A stretch of DNA of 51,119 nucleotides from Oscillatoria sp. (GCA_011390515.1 JAABSJ010000013.1:1-51119); one strand, 5' to 3'. Shown: positions 1-9,191, numbered from the stretch's first letter. Notes: a model not told the origin generated them from the letters alone. Made by a program: numbers and translations.

Positions 1-265
1 CTGTTTCTGGAGTTGCTGTTTCTGGAGTTGCTGTTTCTGGAGTTGCTGTTTCTGGAGTTGCTGTTTCTGGAGTTGCTGTTTCTGGAGTTGCTGTTTCTGG
101 AGTTGCTGTTTCTGGAGTTGCTGTTTCTGGAGTTGCTGTTTCTGGAGTTGCTGTTTCTGGAGTTGCTGTTTCTGCTTCGCCCGTTTCTGCTTCGTCCGTT
201 TCTGCTTCGTCCGTTTCTGTTTCTGCTTCGTCCGTTTCTGCTTCGTCCGTTTCTGTTTCTGGAGT
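1..265. repeat. 15-bp coding minisatellite
   Basis: Eleven identical copies of CTGTTTCTGGAGTTG occupy 1-165. Related variants (CTGTTTCTGCTTCGC, CCGTTTCTGCTTCGT and 6-bp CTGTTT pieces) continue to about 265. Read on the minus strand in the GldG-like frame, the units give TPETA and then TDEAE. The unit length is a multiple of three, so copy-number change keeps the frame. The array is cut by the window edge. Confidence 0.95.
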
Positions 266-1561
266 TGGTGTGTCCGTGGCGATCGCTTTTGTCTTGGCAA
301 CTCCCAAGGGGAGGGGTCCGGGGCGATCGCCTTGCGGATCGAAATTCAGGTCCGGGTTTTCTGGAGTGGACTCCGCCCAACTTTGCTCCCCAGTCAGCAG
401 CAGCGGCGTACTCTCAACCCCCTCCACATCACTGATCAGCAGAGGACGCGCTAAGGGATAAAACGAATAACCCCCTTGAAAGTCGCGGACAATCGGATGA
501 TCACCATAATTGGTAATCAAAGGGGCCGCAGGGCCTAATCCGACCAGTCCACCACTGCCGGAACTATCGATCGCAATGGTTTGATCCAGTTCGATTCCCC
601 ACTCTTTCAGCAGGGGATCTAATCCCGGATTGGTATCCGGGTCGATCGCCACAAATAGGCTCCCCCCTTGTTGCAGATAGGCTTGTAAGGCTTGGACTTC
701 CCGTGGAAATAAGGATTGTTTGGGTCCAGCAATCACCACCACAGCGGCATCAGGGGGGACCCGAGGCAATCGGGCCAGGTTCAGGGGTTCCACCAGAAAA
801 TTTTTGTCCTGCAAGCTGGCAACCGCTTGAGAGAGCGCACCTCGTAGTCCCGCTTCTAAAGGACGTTCTCCATGACCTTGGAGGAAATATACCTTGTAAA
901 TGCGATCGCTCGTAAACTGCTCTAAACTACTCGTTAGTCTTGCTTCCGAGAGAGAGGAAACGGAACTCACCGTCTGCACAAATTGCTGCCTTGTGCCATC
1001 CTCCGATGCCAAATAAACCTCGCCAAAACTTTGAACCCCAAATTGACGCGCCACCGTGGGTTGTCGTGAAGGATCTACATATTGAAAATCAAACAGATTG
1101 GGCGCTTGGCGGCGATAATTTTCTAGTAATTCCAAATCCCCGCGTTCCGGTTCCCCCGCAAACACCCAAACTTTCACAGGTTGAGGCAAATTTCTTACCA
1201 ATTGTTGGCTTTGCGGGGCCAGGGTAAAGCGCTGATTTTCTGTTAAATCAAACCGTTCTGTATAGCGAACCCCTAGAAAATTAATCAGCCCTAAAATTAC
1301 CAAAACGGATACCGTTGCCACAAAGGCATTCGTCCCCGCTTGTGCCGATCGCGGATTCCATCCACCCTCAGCATTACTCAGCATCCATACCAGCCATAAC
1401 AATAGGACCGTGACACCGGCAATCACCAGTCCACTGGTCACAGGTTGCCACCCCGTCATCAGTCCAGGAATGGCCCCGCCAATCGTCAGGAACAGTCCCA
1501 AAAAGACGGCATATTTAAAATACTTGGTCAAGCCTCGGGGCTTTTTTTCAATGGTTTTCAT
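1..1561 (-). CDS. GldG-like ABC transporter auxiliary protein (partial, runs off the left edge)
   Basis: The frame is open from ATG at 1561 to the window edge: 520 residues are visible and no stop was found on checking every codon. Residues 1-100 are hydrophobic, with about three membrane segments. A soluble region of the GldG/ABC_transp_aux type follows; motifs include FLQGHGE and the stretch AIDPDTNPGLDPLLKEWGI. This family accompanies Gld-type ABC permeases; its substrate in cyanobacteria is unknown to me. The visible C-terminal end becomes low complexity: Glu/Thr/Asp/Ala repeats (TDEAE units), then eleven exact TPETA units encoded by a 15-bp tandem repeat that continues beyond the window. 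It is the third gene of the operon that starts at 3820, after a 309-base gap holding a structured repeat. The family call is good; the full length and C-terminus cannot be seen. Confidence 0.8.
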   Translation of the reverse strand, partial: MKTIEKKPRGLTKYFKYAVFLGLFLTIGGAIPGLMTGWQPVTSGLVIAGVTVLLLWLVWMLSNAEGGWNPRSAQAGTNAFVATVSVLVILGLINFLGVRYTERFDLTENQRFTLAPQSQQLVRNLPQPVKVWVFAGEPERGDLELLENYRRQAPNLFDFQYVDPSRQPTVARQFGVQSFGEVYLASEDGTRQQFVQTVSSVSSLSEARLTSSLEQFTSDRIYKVYFLQGHGERPLEAGLRGALSQAVASLQDKNFLVEPLNLARLPRVPPDAAVVVIAGPKQSLFPREVQALQAYLQQGGSLFVAIDPDTNPGLDPLLKEWGIELDQTIAIDSSGSGGLVGLGPAAPLITNYGDHPIVRDFQGGYSFYPLARPLLISDVEGVESTPLLLTGEQSWAESTPENPDLNFDPQGDRPGPLPLGVAKTKAIATDTPTPETETDEAETDEAETETDEAETDEAETGEAETATPETATPETATPETATPETATPETATPETATPETATPETATPETATPETATPET

Positions 1562-1870
1562 GGTTAGGGAAAAGCAATCAACTGTTGTGTGGGCGGGAGT
1601 TTTTTATCATTCTTCTCTGAGGGTATTCCAGCAAATAAATCATCCAAATCCGATGTTTAAGGACTTAACAATCCTCTTGTAGCCTGCGTAGGCAGGCTAC
1701 GTCCGTGTAGCCCCACCCTTTAGGGTGTGGGTTTTGGATATTTTATTTTTTGGAGTTCTCTGAGTAAAAGCGAGTCGATTATTGCAGTTATAACTTCCTC
1801 CTTTTTCCTTAAAAAATGGAGGGAAAACCCGGAAGTAATCGAGCCAAGCTCAGAGTCAAAATCAGAGAGG
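1562..1870. repeat. Gap between permease and GldG-like genes; holds structured repeat copy 1
   Basis: A roughly 148-base element at about 1611-1758 matches 37012-37160 along its length. Landmarks are GGGTATTCC near its start, an AAATAAATC block, a perfect hairpin TAGCCTGC-GTAG-GCAGGCTA at 1680-1699, a second hairpin of the CCCCACCCT/AGGGTGTGGG type at about 1711-1731, and the tail TTTTATTTTTTGGAGTTC. In the other copy the first stem has different bases but still pairs. The layout resembles the structured right end of an IS200/IS605-type element or a TnpB guide-RNA scaffold. No transposase or tnpB is next to it. Confidence 0.7.
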
Positions 1871-2683
1871 TTAACTCCGTTGGAAGCGCAAAGCATCAAT
1901 AGACTGAGCGGTGAGAAAAATTCCCAAAACCCCATAACTGCCCAATAAAATGATACTACTCGTATCCAACGTGCCGCGAATCAGGGTGGTGTAATGGTTA
2001 AGAATCGATAAATGCTCTAAAACACTGCCGACAGGTCCGCCAATGGCTTGAGCAACCACATCGATCGCCCAGAGAAACAGCACCAATACAAAGGTGAGGA
2101 TAGCCGCTAAAATTGTACTATCGGTCAAAGAAGAAATAAACATTCCCACAGAAAGGACCGCAGTTGCTAACAAAATTAAGCCAAAATGGGCCAACAAGGG
2201 AACCGCCAGAGGCATCGGAGGAGTAGCCGCATTCATGGCAATAATTTGCAAGACCAGTAACGGCAAAATCATCGTGATATAAAACGTCACGACTCCGAGG
2301 AGTTTGCCCGTTGCTACCGCCCAGTTTGTAATCGGAGAAGTTGCTAATAATTCCAGGGTTCCACGCTTGCGTTCTTCGGCATACAGTCCCATCGACAACA
2401 TCGGTAGGATGAATAAAGAGAGGGAACCCAGGGTTTGCAAAAATTGTTGTAAGAATTCGTAAGGTACATCAAAGGGCGGAATCGGAATTCCCATTTGTTG
2501 TCCTTGGGCATCCATCATCGCCACTTGTTGAATCAAGCCCTGATCGCCGAGTAACATGGCCACAAAAAACAACCCAGAAATGAACCAAAAAAATCCGGCA
2601 ATTAAATAGGGTAAAGGGGAGATAAAATAACTTTGTAGCTCTTTGCGATAAATAGCCACAATATTGGCAACAATCGTTCCCAT
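1871..2683 (-). CDS. ABC transporter permease (GldF-like)
   Basis: This 270-residue membrane protein has about six hydrophobic segments: one near residues 20-45, a cluster from about 90 to 200, and one near the C-terminus. The motif YAEERKRGTLELLATSPIT is typical of ABC-2/GldF permeases. It would form the membrane channel energised by the upstream ATPase. Its ATG (2683-2681) directly follows the TAA stop of the ATPase gene (2686-2684), so translation is probably coupled. A gap of 309 bases carrying a repeat separates it from the GldG-like gene. Substrate unknown; in gliding Bacteroidetes the family was named for motility, but that role cannot be transferred from sequence alone. Confidence 0.88.
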   Translation of the reverse strand: MGTIVANIVAIYRKELQSYFISPLPYLIAGFFWFISGLFFVAMLLGDQGLIQQVAMMDAQGQQMGIPIPPFDVPYEFLQQFLQTLGSLSLFILPMLSMGLYAEERKRGTLELLATSPITNWAVATGKLLGVVTFYITMILPLLVLQIIAMNAATPPMPLAVPLLAHFGLILLATAVLSVGMFISSLTDSTILAAILTFVLVLFLWAIDVVAQAIGGPVGSVLEHLSILNHYTTLIRGTLDTSSIILLGSYGVLGIFLTAQSIDALRFQRS

Positions 2684-3820
2684 TTAGTTTTCTTCTCCTT
2701 CTTTTTCTTGTTCTTTTTCTGTTTCTTGTTCTATTTCTTGTTCGGTTTCGGGTTCTTCAATCACCTCAGCATCTGCGATCGCCTCTTCATCGGTTTCCTG
2801 GGGCACCGATCCACCGGAAAGCAGCAAATCGGACTCCGGTTCTGACTCGGTAATGGTTTCCTCCGTCGTCAGTTGCAGAAACAGATCTTCCAGACTTGCT
2901 TGGGTGCGTCGCATCTCATGCACGCGAAATCCGGTTGTCACCAACTGAGTAATGATTTCGGGGCCCGGTTCCATCCCCGGTTCTGCGATCGCCCGAATCT
3001 TTCGCCGAGAAGGGGGCAATTTCTGCTCCGAAACCCATTCTGCCGATCGCACTCCGGGCAAGTCTTCCAGGGCCCTTAGCAAGTACACCCGATCTTCAAA
3101 CTCCGCCCGATCATCTGCCATCTCCCCTTCCAACTCATAGGAAGCCCCCCCCGTGAGTTGCACCATCAACTCATCCGGGGAGCCCGTCGCCACCACTTGA
3201 CCCCGATTAATAATCGCTACGCGGCTACAGGTCATGCTGACTTCCGGCAAAATATGGGTAGATAAAATAATCGTATGGTCTCCCGCCAAACTTTTAATCA
3301 GATTCCGCACCTCAATGATTTGGCGGGGGTCCAAACCCACCGTCGGTTCATCCAAAATAATCACCGGGGGGTCATGAACGATCGCCTGAGCAATCCCCAC
3401 CCGTTGACGAAACCCCTTGGACAGCTTACGAATCAGAACCGATCGCTTTTCTTCCAGATTGCAACGCTTGAGCGCCCAATTTACCCGTTCTGGGCGATCG
3501 CCCGGGCGCACTTGTTTCAGTCGCGCCACAAAATGCAAAAATCCCTCCACCGTCATATCAGGATATAACGGAGGCGTCTCCGGCAGATAACCAATCCGTT
3601 GCCGCACTGCCATCGAATCTTCATGGACCTCATAACCTGCCACCTTGGCGGTCCCACTATTGGCCGGTAAATACCCCGCCAAAATCCGCATCGTCGTGGT
3701 TTTGCCTGCACCATTAGGACCCAGAAATCCTAAAATTTCCCCAGGCTCCACCGTAAAGGTGACATCCTGAATGGCTGGTGTCGAGCCATAAATTTTGCTC
3801 AGATGCTCAACTTCAATCAT
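2684..3820 (-). CDS. ABC transporter ATP-binding protein (GldA-like)
   Basis: This 378-residue cytoplasmic ATPase drives the adjacent permease. Walker A is GPNGAGKT at residues 34-41, the signature region is LSKGFRQRVGIAQAI, and Walker B with its catalytic Glu is VIILDEPTVGLDP, followed by the His switch in ILSTHILPEV. After the roughly 230-residue nucleotide-binding domain comes a C-terminal extension of the type found in ABC-2/Gld ATPases. It ends in an acidic tail of about 55 residues made mainly of Glu, Gln and Thr, unusually repetitive. It is the first gene of the operon; the stop overlaps nothing but abuts the permease ATG exactly. Confidence 0.93.
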   Translation of the reverse strand: MIEVEHLSKIYGSTPAIQDVTFTVEPGEILGFLGPNGAGKTTTMRILAGYLPANSGTAKVAGYEVHEDSMAVRQRIGYLPETPPLYPDMTVEGFLHFVARLKQVRPGDRPERVNWALKRCNLEEKRSVLIRKLSKGFRQRVGIAQAIVHDPPVIILDEPTVGLDPRQIIEVRNLIKSLAGDHTIILSTHILPEVSMTCSRVAIINRGQVVATGSPDELMVQLTGGASYELEGEMADDRAEFEDRVYLLRALEDLPGVRSAEWVSEQKLPPSRRKIRAIAEPGMEPGPEIITQLVTTGFRVHEMRRTQASLEDLFLQLTTEETITESEPESDLLLSGGSVPQETDEEAIADAEVIEEPETEQEIEQETEKEQEKEGEEN

Positions 3821-4402
3821 GAACGGATATTGTGCGCGTTTTTTCTAACCAATGATTAATAATAGACAAGATATTGCCCATCGGTAACAACCCCACCGCA
3901 ACCGGAGGACCCGATACTTATGGCCCTCATCGCCAATTCCTCGGGGTTTTAATCCGCTTCAAGAAGACCGTCAGCAGATTTCCCCTGGGTTTAAACCCAT
4001 CGCAGTGGGGTGAATTCGTGACCGACTAAGGGGCCAAATTGCAGAAAGTCACCCTATAGAATAGCTGGTTCTAGGGACAATCAGGGGAGTGTCATACCCC
4101 CTCACGGAAAAAGCAGAGTGACCCTTGCAAGAGGCGAAGACAACCGTTGTGCCAATTCCACTTGTGACCGTCCTTCTCCCTATCCGCCAGAAAGCGCTGC
4201 GTACAGTGTAAACATAATCGGACGACCAAGGACGATGTAACGGGCTTGGGCTTCATCACCTACCACCCTTTCCGGCGATCGGTGCAATTACCAATCCGCT
4301 GGGTGCGCTATCGAGACCCTATCTAATGCCCAGCAATCCGCCCCCATTCCCCTTGGTGTGACCCGGTTTTTACCAGCAAATACTCAGGAATTCCCATCAA
4401 TT
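3821..4402. other. Intergenic region between divergent genes
   Basis: This 582-base gap separates the leftward ABC operon from the rightward SLH gene, so both promoters should lie here. The 80 bases before the ATPase ATG are AT-rich on the minus strand, but I see no convincing -35/-10 pair. No gene, RNA or tandem repeat was recognised. Confidence 0.5.
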
Positions 4403-6460
4403 ATGGCTACATTTTACGTCAATCCCACCAACGGAATCGATTCTAATGCCGGTAGCCTAGAGGCTCCTTTTAAAACCCTCACCGCAGCCTTGGTTAAATC
4501 CACCACCGGCACCACAATCAAGTTAGCCAACGGCTCCTATACCGCAACATCAGGGGAAAAATTCCCCCTCGTTGTCAAAGCTGGCGTGACCCTTGTTGGT
4601 GATGACGCCACTAAAGGAAAAGCCATCATCATCCAAGGGGGTGGGACAAAGACTATGGGCAATTGGCCCAGCCAGAATATCACGATGTATCTGGAAGAAG
4701 GGGCCGAACTGCGTGGCATCACCGTCACCAACCCCGAGACTTCTGGAGTCGGGGTTTGGATCCACAGTGTTTCCGCCACCATCGTCAATAGCACCTTATC
4801 TAAATCCCGTCGTGAAGGCGTTTTCGCGAGCGGTACCGCCAAACCCACTATCGTTACCAGCGTCTTCTCCGAGAATATAGGCAACGGGATGTCATTCGTT
4901 GACAATGCCAAAGGGGAAGTGCGAGACAACCTGTTTCAAAAAACGGGCTATGGCTTAACCATCGGCTATCAGTCAGCACCTTTGCTCAAAGATAACCATA
5001 TTCTGGAAAATCGCACCGGGGTTGTCATTAATGGTGACGCCAGTCCCGTTCTTCGCAACAATACCATCGAAAAGAACGAGCAAGATGGCATCACCGTTAC
5101 TAATAATGCCAAGGTGGACCTAGGGACTAGCGAAGACCCTGCTGGTAACACGATTAAAACCAACGGGGGCTATGACGTTCAAAATGCCAGTACCCAGAAA
5201 ATCCTCAGTATCGGCAATACTCTGAGTGCGACGACGGTCAAAGGTGATATCGAGTTTGTCGCCAGCAATGTTGATCCAGACGCAGACGAACCCACGAGCT
5301 TAACAGATATTGCGGGTCACTGGGCGGCACCTTTTATCACCGCAATGGTAGAGAAAGGCTTGATTGCCGGGTTCCCCGATGGCACATTTAAGCCGGAAGA
5401 GAAGCTGACTCGCGCTCAATATGCGGCGATCGTGGCGAAAGCGTTTAATGAAACCTTGAGTAGTACCACGACGAACTTCACCGATGTCGCCAGTGATTTC
5501 TGGGGCAAAGAGGCGATCGTCAAAGCCAATCGTATGGGCTTTATTGCCGGATTCCCGGATGTGACGTTCCGCCCCAATGACAATTTAACTCGGGTACAGG
5601 CCCTGGTTTCTTTAGTCAGTGGTTTGAAACTCAGTGATGGGGATGCAGCGACCCTGGGATATTACACCGATCGCGCTCAAATCCCCAGCTATGCTACCGA
5701 TGCCGTGGCGATCGCCACGGAAAAAGGGATGGTGGTGAACTATCCCAATCTCAAGGAACTCAATCCGATGCGGGAAATCACCCGCGCTGAAGTCGCCTCG
5801 ATTATTTACCAAGGCTTAGTGGTCAAAGGACTCGCCACGGCGATCACTTCGTCTCACATCGTGGCTTCCGATGTCAAATCCCAGCCTTTGAGCGATATTG
5901 CCGGTCACTGGGCCGAACAATTCATTCTCGGCTTATACAATGCCGGGGCAGTCGGGGGCTATCCTGACGGCACCTTCAAGCCCGATGACAAAATGACCCG
6001 GGCGCAATATGCCGCTTTACTCACCAAAGCCTTAAATCCCCCAGTTAAACGGGATGCGGCCACTTTTAAAGATGTTGCCGAAGATTTCTGGGGCTACGTC
6101 GCGGTCCAAACCGCCTATAAGAGCGGATTTATCTCCGGCTTCCCCGATAATACCTTCAAGCCGACTGAAAATGTCCAGCGCGCCCATGTGATTGTTTCCC
6201 TCGTCAATGGACTCGGGTTATCCGGTGGGACTGCAGAGAGCTTAACTAAATTTAGCGATCGCACTAGCATTCCCGAATATGCTAAGGAAGAAGTGGCAAC
6301 AGCCCTCACTAAGGGATTAATTGTGAGCTATCCTAGCGCAGACAAACTCGAACCCACTCGCGATGCCACTCGCGCCGAAGTCGCTGTGATGATTTATCAA
6401 GCCTTAGTCAATGCCGATAAAATCGCGGCGATCGACTCGGAATATATCCTTTCTGCGTAA
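4403..6460 (+). CDS. DUF1565 beta-helix protein with six SLH repeats
   Basis: The frame is open from GTG 4358, but ATG 4403 is preferred: it begins the conserved MATFYVNPTNGIDSNAG start of DUF1565 proteins and has AGGA 13 bases upstream. The product is 685 residues. Residues 1 to about 290 form a DUF1565/right-handed parallel beta-helix region with repeated Asn/Gly-rich turns. From about residue 299 to the end there are two triplets of SLH repeats, the first and fourth beginning LTDIAGHWA and LSDIAGHWA with GFPDGTFKP/GYPDGTFKP cores. SLH domains usually anchor proteins to cell-wall polymers. No Sec signal peptide or membrane segment is visible with either start, which is odd for a surface protein. 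Two hairpins follow the stop. Confidence 0.9.
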   Translation: MATFYVNPTNGIDSNAGSLEAPFKTLTAALVKSTTGTTIKLANGSYTATSGEKFPLVVKAGVTLVGDDATKGKAIIIQGGGTKTMGNWPSQNITMYLEEGAELRGITVTNPETSGVGVWIHSVSATIVNSTLSKSRREGVFASGTAKPTIVTSVFSENIGNGMSFVDNAKGEVRDNLFQKTGYGLTIGYQSAPLLKDNHILENRTGVVINGDASPVLRNNTIEKNEQDGITVTNNAKVDLGTSEDPAGNTIKTNGGYDVQNASTQKILSIGNTLSATTVKGDIEFVASNVDPDADEPTSLTDIAGHWAAPFITAMVEKGLIAGFPDGTFKPEEKLTRAQYAAIVAKAFNETLSSTTTNFTDVASDFWGKEAIVKANRMGFIAGFPDVTFRPNDNLTRVQALVSLVSGLKLSDGDAATLGYYTDRAQIPSYATDAVAIATEKGMVVNYPNLKELNPMREITRAEVASIIYQGLVVKGLATAITSSHIVASDVKSQPLSDIAGHWAEQFILGLYNAGAVGGYPDGTFKPDDKMTRAQYAALLTKALNPPVKRDAATFKDVAEDFWGYVAVQTAYKSGFISGFPDNTFKPTENVQRAHVIVSLVNGLGLSGGTAESLTKFSDRTSIPEYAKEEVATALTKGLIVSYPSADKLEPTRDATRAEVAVMIYQALVNADKIAAIDSEYILSA

Positions 6461-6476
6461 GCAGTTTAGCACTCAG

Positions 6477-6497
6477 GGTGGAGCGATTCACTCCACC
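6477..6497 (+). terminator. Hairpin after the SLH gene
   Basis: GGTGGAG pairs with CTCCACC around a 7-base loop, 16 bases after the SLH stop. There is no T-run, so it could be an mRNA 3'-end stabiliser rather than a terminator. Confidence 0.45.
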
Positions 6498-6540
6498 TGC
6501 TGTCTTCATTGGCTCCTTTGATTTCTTCTAACTCCTTGGG

Positions 6541-6564
6541 GGGTGGGCATAAGCCCACCCTTTT
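6541..6564. terminator. Intrinsic terminator between convergent genes
   Basis: A perfect 8-bp stem GGGTGGGC-ATAA-GCCCACCC is followed by TTTTC. It lies between the SLH gene (rightward) and the GH5 gene (leftward). The T-run favours termination of the rightward transcript. Confidence 0.75.
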
Positions 6565-6608
6565 CTGTGTTGAAGGTTCCGGAAACGGTCATCTCCTGTC
6601 ATCGCGGA

Positions 6609-8222
6609 TCATCGGTGACAATAGCTGCGTTTCACTCCCAAACCCGCCACACCCAACAGGACTAATCCTGCGATCGCAGAAGGTTCGGGAATCTTACGGG
6701 GAGTCTCCCCTTCATCCGTCACCACCGGAGGAATCACCTCCGGAGTAAGAATCTCGACGGGTTCCATGTTCTCCATCTCCACCGCAGGCATCACAACCCC
6801 CGGGAATAAGTTATCCACATCTTCAGTTTCCTCACTCTGTTGAGTCTCCTCACTCTCTACTGGAAAACTCACAATTGGGTCCAAAATCGCCACATCTTCA
6901 GTTTTCTCACTCTGTTCAGACTCTTCAATCTCTACCGGAGAACTCACAACTGGGTCCAGAATCGCCACATCTTCTCCCTCATCCGGGTTGGTTGTTTCTA
7001 TCACTATATCCACCATTGAGAGTCCTAGGGCTTCTACCATGCTCTGATTGAGGATGCGTTGTTCATCCCCCTTGTCAAACAGGCCAAATCCCCCGGTATA
7101 ATCCCACATCGCCCAGCCGATATCGTATTCCTCCAAAGCGGTTCGCACATCATAAATCCACGAAACCCGGTCTTCCTCCTGGACGAAATTTCGATAAACG
7201 CCGAACTCATTCGCAGTCAGACGAACATTATGTTCTGTCGCCCATGCCGCAGCAAGCCCGATTCGGTCTTTGATTTTATCAGCATTCCACTGTTGATCGC
7301 AATAGGACTGAGCCACCTGCCGTAAGTCTTCGTCGGTCATTAAGTCTTCGTCGGTCATTCGCAGGATCACCGCATCACATTCGACTTGATTATAAGGATA
7401 GGGTAGATCCCAAATCAACTCAAAGTGCGCGTCGATCCAGTCGGCCCCTTGATGGGTAAAGGTCATCGGTTCATAAAAGTGGAAATTATAGACCACATTG
7501 GGATCGGCAACCGGAGTGAGCTTCCGCAATCCGTCAATGCCACTCCAATCATATCCCGTGGCGATCGCCGTATGCTCCGGCGCACCAGACCGAAATGCAC
7601 CTAAAATCTGCCCCTGAACCCAATCCCATCGTTTGACGGGATCGACCTCGATCGGTGCAAAGAAGTTAAAAGCGGGTTCGTTGAGCACTTCTAAAAATAC
7701 AAAGTCTGGATTACGGGGACTGAGATGTTGTGCTAATGCGCCGGAAAACTGGACAAAGGTATCAACAAACTCATCATCCCTGGCTAAATATTCTTTAAAC
7801 TCATCGTTGGCTTGCAAATCCACAATGACGCCTAAATCTCGTTCCAGGAGGCGATCGAGGGCTGAGTCTAAGTAACCCAAATATTCTACATTGAGCGATT
7901 CGGGATTGCTCGGATCAAGCAGGAGAGCCGGATCCACCGGAAGGCGAACGTGCTGAAATCCCAAACCCGCCAGCAAATCAAGGTCTTCATCGCTGATAAA
8001 ATTTTCCAGATGAAACGGATTGTAAGTCTCACTTTGGGCAAACCAGTGACTTAAATTGATTCCCCGGGTGAGGCGATCAAAGCGGGTTTCTAAGGGATTT
8101 TCCCTGAAGGGTAGGCTGGATGTCGTTAAATCAGCATAAGCTGGACTGGCTGTAGCAAGGGAAAACGAACTGATTGTCAAGCCAGCTAGGGCGAAAAACT
8201 GTAAGAGTTTGCCTGAATTCAT
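6609..8222 (-). CDS. GH5-type glycoside hydrolase with PEP-CTERM anchor
   Basis: This 537-residue exported protein begins with a signal peptide (about residues 1-30, ending SPAYA). The catalytic domain spans roughly 50-390 and fits the cellulase (GH5) pattern: LEVLNEPAF holds the likely acid/base Glu182 and LTANEFGVY the likely nucleophile Glu339. Residues about 395-505 form an acidic linker with imperfect repeats of an EDVAILDPxVSxPVE type. The C-terminus is a PEP-CTERM sorting signal: PEPS, a hydrophobic stretch, then basic residues ending KRSYCHR. The protein is therefore probably processed and held at or released from the cell surface. An 18-bp tandem duplication at 7323-7358 doubles MTDEDL in the catalytic domain. 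Substrate is not predictable beyond a beta-glucan type. Confidence 0.88.
   Translation of the reverse strand: MNSGKLLQFFALAGLTISSFSLATASPAYADLTTSSLPFRENPLETRFDRLTRGINLSHWFAQSETYNPFHLENFISDEDLDLLAGLGFQHVRLPVDPALLLDPSNPESLNVEYLGYLDSALDRLLERDLGVIVDLQANDEFKEYLARDDEFVDTFVQFSGALAQHLSPRNPDFVFLEVLNEPAFNFFAPIEVDPVKRWDWVQGQILGAFRSGAPEHTAIATGYDWSGIDGLRKLTPVADPNVVYNFHFYEPMTFTHQGADWIDAHFELIWDLPYPYNQVECDAVILRMTDEDLMTDEDLRQVAQSYCDQQWNADKIKDRIGLAAAWATEHNVRLTANEFGVYRNFVQEEDRVSWIYDVRTALEEYDIGWAMWDYTGGFGLFDKGDEQRILNQSMVEALGLSMVDIVIETTNPDEGEDVAILDPVVSSPVEIEESEQSEKTEDVAILDPIVSFPVESEETQQSEETEDVDNLFPGVVMPAVEMENMEPVEILTPEVIPPVVTDEGETPRKIPEPSAIAGLVLLGVAGLGVKRSYCHR
7323..7358. repeat. 18-bp perfect tandem duplication inside the GH5 gene
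   Basis: TAAGTCTTCGTCGGTCAT is present twice head to tail. It encodes MTDEDL-MTDEDL on the minus strand and keeps the frame, which suggests recent slippage. Confidence 0.9.
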
Positions 8223-9191
8223 AGAACCTCTTGGTTGTAGATGTCATGAGTAGTTGAATGCTCTGTGTGCCAATAACCCTGGGTGGAAGTCAGCAAGTTA
8301 GTAAAGGCAGTTCGGGAGAGAGGATGATATCCCCTCTTTTTTGTAAACAGGGATGTCACCTTCTTAAATTCTGTGAAGGGTGCGTTTCATCCAGCAACAA
8401 ATTAATTAAATTTGCCGTCAACGCTTTTGATTCAAAAGTTGTTTATTTCCGTTTTTCTCAAAGAGAAGGCACTAACTAAAGCGAGTTTACATGATTTTTC
8501 ATCAAAAAATAAACCTCTTTAGAGAAAATTATTCAAAACTTTATATTTTCTTTGCAAAAAACTTACTTCAACCGACTCAAATACCTACCTGTAGATAGAA
8601 GAATTATTAGCTGTAATAAGAATTCAAATTAATTCTCAATCATCGCAATTATTCGGATTGGTCCTGCGCTGGCGATTTCTTTAGAAAATTAAAACAAAAG
8701 GGTAATCTATCTCTAGAGATAGAACCGTTCATTTCAATAAACCCACTCTCTAACTTTAGACCTATTTTTGATGATTTGCTTTCGGAATAGATGAATTTTA
8801 TGGAGTCCAGGAATTGAGCACCGGCTCGTTCCGACTGGGCCTCAACGGATCCTACTGTTCTGGGTTCAAACTCCCGAAAAGTAGAGACAACTGATTGAGC
8901 GGGGTAATGGCAAGTGAGAAAATTTTATACTTTTCCTCCCCGGGGCGATCGCCAGACAATCCCCAGCAACAACCCCCAGGGGTTAAAACCCTTTAGCTTA
9001 AGAGATGCGAGTCGGATAAATCCGACTAAAAATACCACGGGATCAGACTTTCAGTCGGTTTCAACCGACTTGAGCTGTTAGGCGGGGGTTTGAACCCCCG
9101 CCGTCGTTTTCAACTGAGTTACCCTGTATGACAAACAGTTGAGGGTCCGATCATGAATCGGGAGTTTCTCACCCGAATCACCCGGAACCGA
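8223..9191. other. Long intergenic region with AT-rich part and palindrome cluster
   Basis: This is 969 bases without a supported gene. From about 8400 to 8790 it is AT-rich and lies upstream of the GH5 gene, so it may hold that gene's promoter. The right part, 8979-9102, is a cluster of four short inverted repeats listed separately. Confidence 0.6.
8979..9102. repeat. Cluster of four short palindromes
   Basis: Four inverted repeats follow each other: GGGTT-AA-AACCC (8980-8991), AGTCGGA-TAAA-TCCGACT (9010-9027), AGTCGGTT-TC-AACCGACT (9053-9070) and GGCGGGGGTT-TG-AACCCCCGCC (9081-9102). The second and third share the AGTCGG arm. The last could end the leftward pepA transcript but has no T-run on that strand. 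They look like dispersed cyanobacterial palindromic repeats. Confidence 0.75.

Noticed and set aside
1..165. Possible CRISPR array
   Set aside because: The units are 15 bp and head to tail with no spacers, and lie in a coding frame.
13..435. Plus-strand frame of Leu/Phe-rich repeats
   Set aside because: It is the antisense reading of the minisatellite and GldG-like gene; the minus frame is open for 520 codons and has clear family motifs.
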